64,000 nucleotides of DNA, from assembly GCA_965229765.1 (NCBI GenBank), contig CBDDJT010000003.1, forward strand, positions 806,001 to 870,000, in the 5' to 3' direction. Each line of letters opens with the position of its first letter. Position 1 is the first letter of the stretch. A program made the translations under genes and the position numbers. The notes beneath the pieces were generated by a model. The model made no database searches, was not told the DNA's origin, and saw nothing but the letters and a program-made list of their open reading frames with translations. Origin of the DNA: ASV31 sp965229765 (GTDB lineage: Bacteria > Pseudomonadota > Alphaproteobacteria > Rhodobacterales > Rhodobacteraceae). Of the stretch, positions 24,970 to 32,458 are shown one piece after another.

Positions 24970-26481
24970 ATGCTCGACCTGACCTACGAGACCCCGAAGC
25001 CCAAGGTGATCCAGGGGGCAAAGCACGACTGGGAGCTTGTCATCGGACTGGAGGTGCACGCCCAGGTGGCCTCGAAGGCCAAGCTGTTCTCGGGCGCCTC
25101 GACCACCTTCGGGGCAGAGCCGAACTCGAACGTCTCCTTCGTCGATGCGGCGATGCCCGGCATGCTTCCCGTCATCAACGAGTTCTGCGTGGCGCAGGCG
25201 GTGCGCACCGGGCTTGGCCTCAAGGCCGGGATCAACCTGTGGTCGGCCTTCGACCGCAAGAACTATTTCTACCCCGACCTGCCGCAGGGCTACCAGATTT
25301 CCCAGCTGTACCACCCCATCGTGGGCGAGGGCGAGGTGCTGGTCGACATGGGCCCGGGCGTCGCGCGGCTGGTGCGGATCGAGCGGATCCACCTCGAACA
25401 GGACGCGGGCAAGTCGGTGCATGACATGGACCCGCACATGTCGTTCGTCGATCTGAACCGGACCGGCGTGGCGCTGATGGAGATCGTCAGCCGCCCCGAC
25501 ATCCGCGGCCCGGAAGAGGCTGCGGCCTATGTCGTCAAGCTGCGCCAGATCCTGCGCTACCTCGGGACCTGCGACGGCAACATGCAGAACGGCAACCTGC
25601 GGGCGGATGTCAACGTCTCGGTCTGCCGGCCCGGCGACTACGAGAAGTACCAGGAAACGCAGGACTTTTCCCACCTGGGCACGCGCTGCGAGATCAAGAA
25701 CATGAACTCCATGCGCTTCATCCAGCAGGCCATCGAGTACGAGGCGCGGCGACAGATCGCGATCCTCGAGGATGGCGGCAAGGTCGTGCAGGAAACCCGC
25801 CTCTACGACCCCGACAAGGGCGAGACGCGGTCGATGCGCTCCAAGGAAGAAGCCCATGATTACAGGTACTTCCCCTGCCCCGACCTGCTTCCGCTGGAAA
25901 TCGAGCAAGCCTGGGTGGACGACATCAGGGCGAGCCTGCCGGAACTGCCGGACGAGAAGCGCGCGCGCTTCGTGCTGGACTACGGAATGACCGAGTACGA
26001 CGCGTCTGTCCTGACGGCAGAGGCAGAAAATTCCGTTTATTTCGAAGAGGTTGCCAAGGGGCGGGACGGCAAGACGGCGGCCAACTGGGTCATCAACGAG
26101 CTGTTCGGCCGGCTCAACAAGGAAGACCTGTCGATCGCCGACAGCCCGGTCTCGGCCGCGCAGCTGGGCGGCATCCTCGACCTGATGGCGGCAGGCGACA
26201 TCAGCTCCAAGATCGCCAAGGACCTGTTCGAGATCGTCTGGACCGAGGGCGGAGATCCCGCTGAAATCGTTGAACAAAAGGGCATGAAACAGGTCACCGA
26301 CACCGGCGCGATCGAGGCCGAGGTGGACCGCATCATCGCCGAGAACCCGGCCCAGGTGGAGAAGGCCAAGGTCAATCCCAAGCTGGCCGGATGGTTCGTC
26401 GGGCAGGTCATGAAGGCCACCGGCGGCAAGGCCAACCCGCAGGCCGTCAACGACCTCGTGGCGGCGAAACTGGGGCTTTGA
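24970..26481 (+). CDS. gatB: Aspartyl/glutamyl-tRNA amidotransferase subunit B
   Basis: Subunit B of GatCAB, 503 residues, which makes Gln-tRNA(Gln) or Asn-tRNA(Asn) from the mischarged species. It contains the GatB signature region (WELVIGLEVHAQVASKAKLF near the start, VDLNRTGVALMEIVSRPDI in the middle) and the Zn/kinase site segment YFYPDLPQGYQISQ. The C-terminal GatB/Yqey domain with a helical tail ends in NPQAVNDLVAAKLGL. The ATG at 24970 follows GGAGGCCGCC. It stands alone here; gatC and gatA are not in the window, which is usual in this group. Four 11-bp direct repeats begin five bases after its stop. Confidence 0.96.
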   Translation: MLDLTYETPKPKVIQGAKHDWELVIGLEVHAQVASKAKLFSGASTTFGAEPNSNVSFVDAAMPGMLPVINEFCVAQAVRTGLGLKAGINLWSAFDRKNYFYPDLPQGYQISQLYHPIVGEGEVLVDMGPGVARLVRIERIHLEQDAGKSVHDMDPHMSFVDLNRTGVALMEIVSRPDIRGPEEAAAYVVKLRQILRYLGTCDGNMQNGNLRADVNVSVCRPGDYEKYQETQDFSHLGTRCEIKNMNSMRFIQQAIEYEARRQIAILEDGGKVVQETRLYDPDKGETRSMRSKEEAHDYRYFPCPDLLPLEIEQAWVDDIRASLPELPDEKRARFVLDYGMTEYDASVLTAEAENSVYFEEVAKGRDGKTAANWVINELFGRLNKEDLSIADSPVSAAQLGGILDLMAAGDISSKIAKDLFEIVWTEGGDPAEIVEQKGMKQVTDTGAIEAEVDRIIAENPAQVEKAKVNPKLAGWFVGQVMKATGGKANPQAVNDLVAAKLGL

Positions 26482-26485
26482 CCCA

Positions 26486-26529
26486 CGTCGGCATCGCGTC
26501 GGCATGACGTCGGCATAACGTCGGCGCGC
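26486..26529. repeat. Four tandem 11-bp direct repeats after gatB
   Basis: CGTCGGCAT starts at 26486, 26497 and 26508, and a variant CGTCGGCGC starts at 26519, giving an exact 11-base spacing. The units are CGTCGGCATCG, CGTCGGCATGA, CGTCGGCATAA and CGTCGGCGCGC. The period is close to one helical turn, so it could be a cooperative binding array, but replication slippage is an equally good explanation. Confidence 0.7.
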
Positions 26530-26641
26530 CCGTCCGGCGGCACGCGGGGCGGGCGGCGGGCCGATTGAGTATTCTGGCAGAGAAGAAGACAGGGGGAGGC
26601 GCGCCCTTCCCGGTTGATCGGTCCTGCGGTGATCGCCGACG

Positions 26642-26803
26642 CTGGTTGCGGATCGGGCGGCGCTGGGGCATGTGACCGCGGCGCTGGAGGTCTATGACCC
26701 CGAGCATATGTCGGCCCGGTATGTCGCGGCCACCCGCCTGCGCGATCACCTGCTGGCGCGGTTGGCGGACGGGGGTGCTGGACAGGGGCCGGGGGCGGTG
26801 TAG
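26642..26803 (+). pseudogene. Possible gene remnant in the gatB downstream gap
   Basis: In the 349-base gap between gatB and the next gene, the frame ending at the TAG of 26801-26803 encodes about 53 residues that look protein-like (ALEVYDPEHMSARYVAATRL and LRDHLLARLADG). An in-frame TGA lies a few codons upstream at 26630-26632, and no good start with a ribosome-binding site is seen. This may be the degraded 3' end of a lost gene. Family unknown. Apart from this and the 11-bp repeats I see nothing else in the gap. Confidence 0.25.
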
Positions 26804-26830
26804 GCTGCGCGCGCCAGGGGAGGGCGCGCG

Positions 26831-27232
26831 ATGTACGAGACACTCAAGATCATCCACCTGTTGTCGATGGCCGTGGGGCTGGGCGGCGGCGTGGCCAATG
26901 CCATCGTGGGCGCGAAGGTCGGGCCCAAGGCGCCGCAACTGGCGGGGCCCGTGACGCTTCTGATCGGGCGGCTGGGCTTCGCGGGGCTGGTGCTTTTGTG
27001 GGTGACGGGGATCGCCATGGTGGCGATGGCGGGCGGCGTGGCGGCGATGGGCGCGTGGTTCTGGGTCAAGATGCTGGCGGCGCTGATGCTGACGGCGGCG
27101 GCGGTGGCGCTGCAGGTGGCGACCTTTACCCTGCCGCCCGAGCGGCGCGCGGCGCGGGTCAAGCCGCTGGGGATGGTGATGCTGGCGGGATCGGTCCTGT
27201 CGCTCGTCTTTGCCGTCATCGCCTTTGGCTGA
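26831..27232 (+). CDS. Small conserved membrane protein, four helices
   Basis: Integral membrane protein of 133 residues with four predicted helices (about 5-25, 42-66, 70-98 and 112-132). The first helix contains KIIHLLSMAVGLGGG, with a histidine early in the first helix, resembling DUF2269-like or CopD-like small membrane proteins. No catalytic motif is seen. It begins at ATG 26831, after a GGGGAGGGCGCGCG stretch that contains a ribosome-binding site. The function is not assigned. Confidence 0.6.
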   Translation: MYETLKIIHLLSMAVGLGGGVANAIVGAKVGPKAPQLAGPVTLLIGRLGFAGLVLLWVTGIAMVAMAGGVAAMGAWFWVKMLAALMLTAAAVALQVATFTLPPERRAARVKPLGMVMLAGSVLSLVFAVIAFG

Positions 27233-27333
27233 TCGGCAACACCCCGGCGGGCTTGTGGCGGGGGGCCGCGCGGCGGGGGTTTCGCACTATGGCGCGCGGC
27301 GCTAGCGTCCCATCGCCTGCAAGGAGAGATGCG

Positions 27334-27747
27334 ATGGCGCGTTACGAATACAAGGTGGTGCCCGCGCCGACGCGGCCCGCGAAGGTGAAGGGCGTGAAGG
27401 GGACCGAACAGAAGTTCGCCGTCGCGCTGTCGGAGATCATGAACGAGCTGGCCGGGGACGGCTGGGAGTACCTGCGCACCGACACCCTGCCCTGCGAAGA
27501 GCGGCAGGGGCTGACCGGGCGGACGACGACGTTCCAGAACATGCTGGTGTTCCGCCGGGCCAACGGGGGCGCCGCAGAGGCCGTCGCGCCGCCGCGTGCC
27601 GAGGCCGTGCTGGCCGCGCCGGTGTTCCGGACGACGGCGCCCGCAGCGCCGGGTCCCGAAGGCCGGGCGCCGCGCTTGGTCGCGGTTGGCGAGGAAGGCG
27701 GCGCACCGGCGCTGGGCGCGGCAGAGCGGGACGGGCCGGCGGCCTAG
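27334..27747 (+). CDS. DUF4177 domain-containing protein
   Basis: Protein of 137 residues. The first 65 residues match the DUF4177 pattern MARYEYKVVPAP..., with MNELAGDGWEYLRTDTLPC, which is the typical '(G)W(E)(L/Y)' core. After FQNMLVFRR the remainder is a low-complexity tail rich in alanine, proline and glycine, probably disordered. ATG 27334 has AAGGAGAG ten bases upstream. Its function is unknown. It converges on bolA with 17 bases between the stops. Confidence 0.75.
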   Translation: MARYEYKVVPAPTRPAKVKGVKGTEQKFAVALSEIMNELAGDGWEYLRTDTLPCEERQGLTGRTTTFQNMLVFRRANGGAAEAVAPPRAEAVLAAPVFRTTAPAAPGPEGRAPRLVAVGEEGGAPALGAAERDGPAA

Positions 27748-27764
27748 GGCCGCGGGCGGGCCGC

Positions 27765-28022
27765 TCAGGGCCGGATCGTCAGCGCCAGCGCGTGGATGCG
27801 GCCCACCAGTTCGGGGCCGAGCGCGGCATGGACGGCGCGGTGCCGCTCTATCCGCGAGAGGGGCGCGAAGGCGTCTGACTCGATGGTCACGCGAAAGTGG
27901 CTTTCGCCGCCCTCCTGATAGCCGGCGTGCCCGCGATGGCGCTCGCTTTCGTCCTCGACGGTCAGCAAGCGGGGCGAAAAGGCCGCCAAAAGCCGGGATT
28001 CGATCTGGTCTGTCACACGCAT
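27765..28022 (-). CDS. bolA: BolA family protein
   Basis: BolA/IbaG-like protein of 85 residues. The sequence HRGHAGYQEGGESHFRVTIE contains the conserved histidine and 'H-F-x-V-x-I' core, followed by SRIERHRAVHAALG, the R-H-R-x(2)-(Y/H) helix of the family. BolA proteins act with monothiol glutaredoxins in iron-sulfur cluster handling and in cell-shape and stress control. The frame is open upstream, but ATG 28022 begins the family N-terminus MRVTDQIESRLLAAFSP. It is divergent from the J-domain gene, with 73 bases between their starts. Confidence 0.88.
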   Translation of the reverse strand: MRVTDQIESRLLAAFSPRLLTVEDESERHRGHAGYQEGGESHFRVTIESDAFAPLSRIERHRAVHAALGPELVGRIHALALTIRP

Positions 28023-28095
28023 TTTTCGCGATGCCCCCTTCACTGTCAGGAAGAAGACACTAAACTCGCGGGTCCGAGTCGAAAAGGCAGGTGAC

Positions 28096-28728
28096 ATGGA
28101 AAAGAACGACCCGTTCGGATTCGATCTTCGGGTGTCCGCTGACAAGAAGAAGAAGTCGCGCGGCAAGCGCGGCATGTCCGGGGCGTTCGAGACCTCGACG
28201 CGGGTGTGCGAGCATCCGGGCTGCGAGGAAGCCGGTCAGTACCGCGCGCCGAAGAGCCCCGATCAGCTGGACGACTACTACTGGTTCTGCAAGGACCATG
28301 TGCGCGAATACAATCTGAAGTGGAATTTCTTCAACGGCTCGACCGAGGAGGAGTTCCAGGAACAGATCGACAAGGACCGCGTGTGGGAGCGTGAGACAAA
28401 GCCCTTTGGCAAACCGGGCGAGGAACAGCGTGCCTGGGCCCGGCTGGGGATCGACGATCCGCACCAGGTTCTGGGCGAGAACGCCACGCGCAACCCCGGC
28501 AAGCGGATCACCGGCACGCGCAAGCTGCCGCCGACCGAACGCCGGGCGCTCGATATCCTCGACGCGCAGGACAACTGGACCAAGGCCGAGATCCGCAAGG
28601 CCTACAAGGCGCTCATCAAGGTGTTGCACCCCGACATGAACGGCGGCGACCGCGGCCACGAAGAACAGCTGCAAGAGGTCGTCTGGGCCTGGGACCAGAT
28701 CAAGGACAGCCGCAACTTCCAGGCGTGA
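28096..28728 (+). CDS. J-domain protein with N-terminal zinc-knuckle-like motif
   Basis: Cytoplasmic protein of 210 residues. The C-terminus holds a J-domain at about residues 150-205 with the HPD tripeptide at 178-180 (KALIKVLHPDMNGGD), so it should stimulate an Hsp70/DnaK ATPase. The N-terminal half has Cys38, Cys43, Cys65 and His68, as in RVCEHPGCEEA and WFCKDHVREYN, spaced like a small zinc site. A J-domain at the C-terminus with a putative metal site is unlike classical DnaJ but is a conserved alphaproteobacterial arrangement as far as I recall. Client unknown. ATG 28096; divergent from bolA. Confidence 0.82.
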   Translation: MEKNDPFGFDLRVSADKKKKSRGKRGMSGAFETSTRVCEHPGCEEAGQYRAPKSPDQLDDYYWFCKDHVREYNLKWNFFNGSTEEEFQEQIDKDRVWERETKPFGKPGEEQRAWARLGIDDPHQVLGENATRNPGKRITGTRKLPPTERRALDILDAQDNWTKAEIRKAYKALIKVLHPDMNGGDRGHEEQLQEVVWAWDQIKDSRNFQA

Positions 28729-28737
28729 GGCGCGCCC

Positions 28738-29619
28738 CTAGCCCAGCGCCTCGGCCATCAGGTCGAACACCAGGCGCACGCGGCGGCTGGTGTTCAGCGC
28801 GCGGTGGGCGGTCAGCCAGACGGGGAAGGGGATGGTAAGCGACGGCAGGACGCGCGCGACGGCCGGGTCGGCCTCGGCCATCGCCGTTGGGAAGACGCCG
28901 ATGCCCACGCCCTCGCGCGCCATGGCCCATTGCACCAGGTGGCTGGCGGTGGTGACGGGAAAGTTGCGGCGGGTCAGCGACAGGCCCATGGCGTTCAGCC
29001 CGTCGAGCAGCTGTTCGATGCTGTCGAAGCCCACGAAATCGCAGCGCGACAGGTCAGAGGCGGTTTGCGGGTGGCCGAAGCGTTCCAGGTATTCCGGCGT
29101 GGCGAAAAGCCCGGCTGCGTCGTCGCGCAGTCGGCGGGCGATCAGGTCGGCGTCGGTCGGGCGGGCGTTGCGCAGGGCGATGTCGGCTTCTCGCCGGCGC
29201 AGGTCGGAGACGGCGTTGGAGGCGACGATTTCCAGTTCGATTCCGGGATGGTCGTGGCGGATGCGGCGCACGATCGGGGGCAGGACATGGGCGGCGTAGA
29301 CCTCTGACGCGGTCAGCACGACAAGGCCCTCGACCGATTGCGACTGGCCCGAGGCGGTGAGAGAGACGCGGGTCGCGGCCTCTCCCATTGCGCGGACGTG
29401 GTCGACGAGTTCCATGCCGGCGGGCGTCAGCATCAGCCCGCGTCCGGCGCGTTCGAAGAGCGTGACGCCCAGTTCCTGCTCCAGCGCGGTGACCTGCCGG
29501 CCGAGCGTGGGCTGGGCCAGACCCAGCGCGCGGGCGGCGGCGGACAGGCTGCCCTCTTCCGCGGTCACGAGGAACGCGCGGGCGCGGTTCCAGTCGAAGG
29601 TGACGGATCGCCATTCCAT
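28738..29619 (-). CDS. LysR-type transcriptional regulator
   Basis: Regulator of 293 residues. The N-terminal winged helix is WNRARAFLVTAEEGSLSAAA through RALGLAQPTLGRQVTALEQE, followed by LTPAG at the linker and a periplasmic-binding-like effector domain. It is divergent from the zinc-less alcohol dehydrogenase-like gene, which it probably controls from the 104-base intergenic region (inference). The ATG at 29619 was chosen; another ATG four codons upstream is possible. The effector is not predictable. Confidence 0.87.
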   Translation of the reverse strand: MEWRSVTFDWNRARAFLVTAEEGSLSAAARALGLAQPTLGRQVTALEQELGVTLFERAGRGLMLTPAGMELVDHVRAMGEAATRVSLTASGQSQSVEGLVVLTASEVYAAHVLPPIVRRIRHDHPGIELEIVASNAVSDLRRREADIALRNARPTDADLIARRLRDDAAGLFATPEYLERFGHPQTASDLSRCDFVGFDSIEQLLDGLNAMGLSLTRRNFPVTTASHLVQWAMAREGVGIGVFPTAMAEADPAVARVLPSLTIPFPVWLTAHRALNTSRRVRLVFDLMAEALG

Positions 29620-29723
29620 GCGAATATGCATAGCAGACAGGCGGGATTGGTCAATTTCCATTTCGCCCGTGCATGGGTATCTCCGGTGGCAGAGATTGAA
29701 TGCGCCACGAAGGAGGGCCAGAG

Positions 29724-30719
29724 ATGAAAGCGATCGTTCAGGACAGATACGGGGCGCCCGAGGTGCTGCGGATGGTGGAATTGCCGGTACCCGCACCCGG
29801 GCCGGGCGATGTGCTGGTGCGCGTCGGCGCCAGTGCGGTCAGCACGGGCGACTGGCGGCTGCGGGCCGCGGCCTTTCCCGGGATCATGGCGGTGCCGGGG
29901 CGGCTGATGTTCGGGATTCTCGGGCCGCGGGCACGGGTGCCGGGACAGGATTTTGCCGGCACCGTCGCGGCGGTTGGCGCGGGTGTCACGCGGTTCCGGC
30001 CGGGCGACAGGGTGTTCGGCACGGGGATGTCCGGCGCGCATGCCGAGTACCTGACGATGCCCGAGGGCGGCGCGATCACCGCGACACCGGCCGGCCTGAG
30101 TGACCTTGAGGCCGCGGCCCTGCCCTTTGGCGCGGTATCGGCGGTGACTTTCCTGCGCGACGTGGGCAAGGTGCGGCCCGGCGACCGGGTTCTGATCGTC
30201 GGCGCGTCGGGCGGCGTCGGCAGCGTCGCGGTTCAGATGGCGGCGTCGATGGGTGCGCGGGTGACGGGGCTGGCCAGTGGCGAGAACCTGGACCTGGTGC
30301 GCGGTCTCGGGGCCGAAGAGGCGCTGGATTATCGCCGGGTGGACGTGACGGCGCGGCAGGCGCAGCGGTTCGACGTGATCCTTGACACCGTGGGGGCGCT
30401 TTCTTGGCGCAAGGCGCGGCGCATCCTGTCGCCGGGCGGGCGGTTCGTGCCGCTGAACTTCGGCGTCGGCGACATGCTGGCGGCGCTGATGCCCGTGCGG
30501 GGCGGACGCAAGATGCGGCTGTCGATCAGCCAGGGCACCGCGCCGCTGATGGCCGAAATCGCCGATCTGGCCGTGTCGGGCGCGATCCGACCGGTGATCG
30601 ACCGGGTCTACGGGCTGCGCGACATCGCCGCCGCGCACGCCCATGTCGAGGCGCGCCACCGCGCGGGCGCGGTGGTGATCGACGTGGCCGGGGCAGAAGC
30701 GCTGGCCCGGGCGGCCTGA
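29724..30719 (+). CDS. MDR-family NAD(P)H-dependent oxidoreductase (quinone oxidoreductase-like)
   Basis: Medium-chain oxidoreductase of 331 residues. The GroES-like N-terminal domain lacks the zinc-binding cysteines of alcohol dehydrogenases, and the nucleotide-binding motif is VGASGGVGSVAVQMAASMGA. This is typical of zeta-crystallin/quinone oxidoreductases or enoyl reductases using NADPH. The ATG at 29724 has an AAGGAGG site upstream. A LysR regulator is encoded divergently, which points to inducible expression. The substrate is unknown. It converges on msrB with 6 bases between the stops. Confidence 0.85.
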   Translation: MKAIVQDRYGAPEVLRMVELPVPAPGPGDVLVRVGASAVSTGDWRLRAAAFPGIMAVPGRLMFGILGPRARVPGQDFAGTVAAVGAGVTRFRPGDRVFGTGMSGAHAEYLTMPEGGAITATPAGLSDLEAAALPFGAVSAVTFLRDVGKVRPGDRVLIVGASGGVGSVAVQMAASMGARVTGLASGENLDLVRGLGAEEALDYRRVDVTARQAQRFDVILDTVGALSWRKARRILSPGGRFVPLNFGVGDMLAALMPVRGGRKMRLSISQGTAPLMAEIADLAVSGAIRPVIDRVYGLRDIAAAHAHVEARHRAGAVVIDVAGAEALARAA

Positions 30720-30725
30720 GCGGGA

Positions 30726-31202
30726 TCAGGCCGGGGTGAAGGCAAGCGCCACGCCGTTGATGCAGTGGCGCTTGCCCGTGGGCGCGGGGCCGTCGTCGAA
30801 GATGTGGCCGAGGTGCCCGCCGCAGCGGCGGCAGTGCACCTCTGTCCTGACGACGATCAGCACGCGGTCGGGCTTTGTGCGGACGGCATCGGGCAGGGCC
30901 TGCCAGAAGCTGGGCCAGCCGGTGCCGCTGTCGTATTTCGTCTCGGAGGCATAAAGTGGCAGGGCGCAGCCCGCGCAGTCGAAGGTGCCGCTGCGTTTCT
31001 CGTTCAGAAGCGGGCTGGTGAAGGCACGCTCGGTGCTTTCCTTGCGCAGCACCTTGTAGGCGGCGGGCGCCAGGCGCGCGCGCCATTCGGCGTCGCTGAG
31101 ACGGACGGTGACGTAATCGGCCTCGGTCGCGGCGGTCGCGGCCGGTATGGCCCGCACGGTCAGCGCGGCGGCGCCAGCCAGAAGAAGGGTTCGGCGGTGC
31201 AT
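30726..31202 (-). CDS. msrB: Exported peptide-methionine (R)-S-oxide reductase
   Basis: MsrB of 158 residues that repairs methionine-R-sulfoxide in proteins. It begins with a signal peptide carrying a twin arginine (MHRRTLLLAGAA), so it is likely sent to the periplasm. The zinc cysteines appear as DCAGCALP and HCRRCGGHLGHIFDDG, and the catalytic cysteine lies in RHCING. A resolving cysteine outside the zinc set is not obvious. ATG 31202. The gene is divergent from cobS. Export of MsrB is less common than cytoplasmic location and would serve repair of envelope proteins (inference). Confidence 0.9.
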   Translation of the reverse strand: MHRRTLLLAGAAALTVRAIPAATAATEADYVTVRLSDAEWRARLAPAAYKVLRKESTERAFTSPLLNEKRSGTFDCAGCALPLYASETKYDSGTGWPSFWQALPDAVRTKPDRVLIVVRTEVHCRRCGGHLGHIFDDGPAPTGKRHCINGVALAFTPA

Positions 31203-31404
31203 GGGCGGTCTCCTTTCCAGACCAACCTAGGGACTTGCCGCACGCCTGTCGCGCAAGGTGTCAACGGCTCGCGCAGCTGTCATCGGGCGTGAAGCGCGGA
31301 CAATTGCCGGGGTGACGTTGACCTCCCCCGCGTTATCTTTCACAACACGCCGGAAGGACGGGCAGCCTGGCCTGTCGGCGACCCTTCCCCGAACGAGGAC
31401 GAAC

Positions 31405-32391
31405 ATGGCGGACGGCACGATGGATGTTGCAGCGAAACCGACCGAGGAAATCTCGGTCCGCGAGGTGTTCGGAATCGACACCGAGATGAGGGTCAGGGGC
31501 TTTGCCGAGCGCACCGAGCGTGTGCCGGACCTGGACAGCACCTACAAGTTCGACCCCGACACGACACTGGCGATCCTTGCGGGCTTTTCCCACAACCGCC
31601 GCGTCATGATCCAGGGCTACCACGGCACCGGCAAGTCCACCCATATCGAGCAGGTGGCAAGCCGTCTGAACTGGCCCTGCGTCCGGGTGAACCTCGACAG
31701 CCACATCAGCCGGATCGACCTGATCGGCAAGGACGCGATCAAGCTGCGCGACGGGATGCAGGTGACCGAGTTCCAGGAAGGCATCCTGCCGTGGGCGCTG
31801 CGCAACCCCACGGCCATCGTGTTCGACGAATACGACGCGGGCCGGGCGGACGTGATGTTCGTGATCCAGCGGGTGCTGGAGGTGGACGGCAAGCTGACGC
31901 TTCTGGACCAGAACGAGGTCATCACCCCGCATCCGTATTTCCGGCTGTTCGCCACGGCCAACACGGTGGGCCTGGGCGACACCACGGGGCTTTATCACGG
32001 CACCCAGCAGATCAACCAGGGCCAGATGGACCGCTGGTCGCTGGTGGCGACGCTGAACTACCTCAGCCATGACGCGGAATCCGCGATCGTGCTGGCGAAG
32101 AATCCGCATTACAACACCGAGAAGGGCCGCAAGAACATTGCCCAGATGGTGACGGTGGCCGACCTGACGCGCACGGCCTTCATGAATGGCGACCTGTCCA
32201 CGGTGATGAGCCCGCGGACGGTCATCAGCTGGGCGCAGAACGCCGAGATCTTCCGTGACATCGGCTATGCCTTCCGGCTGACGTTCCTCAACAAGTGCGA
32301 CGAGCTGGAGCGGCAGACGGTGGCCGAGTTCTATCAGCGCTGTTTCGACGAGGAACTGCCGGAAAGCGCGGCCTCGGCGGCGATGAGGTAG
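31405..32391 (+). CDS. cobS: Cobaltochelatase ATPase subunit CobS
   Basis: AAA+ ATPase subunit of the aerobic CobNST cobaltochelatase, 328 residues, which drives cobalt insertion into hydrogenobyrinic acid a,c-diamide. The Walker A motif is GYHGTGKST, Walker B is AIVFDEYDAG, and the sensor region is RLFATANTVGLGDTTGLYHG. The N-terminal CobS-type region reads SVREVFGIDTEMRVRGFAER. The ATG at 31405 has a GAGGACGAAC site upstream. CobT is encoded 67 bases downstream. The catalytic CobN subunit and other cobalamin genes are not in this window. Confidence 0.96.
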   Translation: MADGTMDVAAKPTEEISVREVFGIDTEMRVRGFAERTERVPDLDSTYKFDPDTTLAILAGFSHNRRVMIQGYHGTGKSTHIEQVASRLNWPCVRVNLDSHISRIDLIGKDAIKLRDGMQVTEFQEGILPWALRNPTAIVFDEYDAGRADVMFVIQRVLEVDGKLTLLDQNEVITPHPYFRLFATANTVGLGDTTGLYHGTQQINQGQMDRWSLVATLNYLSHDAESAIVLAKNPHYNTEKGRKNIAQMVTVADLTRTAFMNGDLSTVMSPRTVISWAQNAEIFRDIGYAFRLTFLNKCDELERQTVAEFYQRCFDEELPESAASAAMR

Positions 32392-32458
32392 GCGTGCGCT
32401 CGCCGCTTCCCTGCGGGCGCGTCCTGCCGGGGGGCCGCGGGCCGGAGGTGGCCGGGCG

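Noticed and set aside
24511..26505. Long minus-strand open frame of over 600 codons opposite gatB
   Set aside because: It is the antisense shadow of the confidently identified gatB and shows no protein family features; high GC makes long antisense frames common here.
31203..31404. Possible cobalamin riboswitch upstream of cobS
   Set aside because: The gap is divergent with msrB and I could not see the conserved B12-box core, so it was not called.
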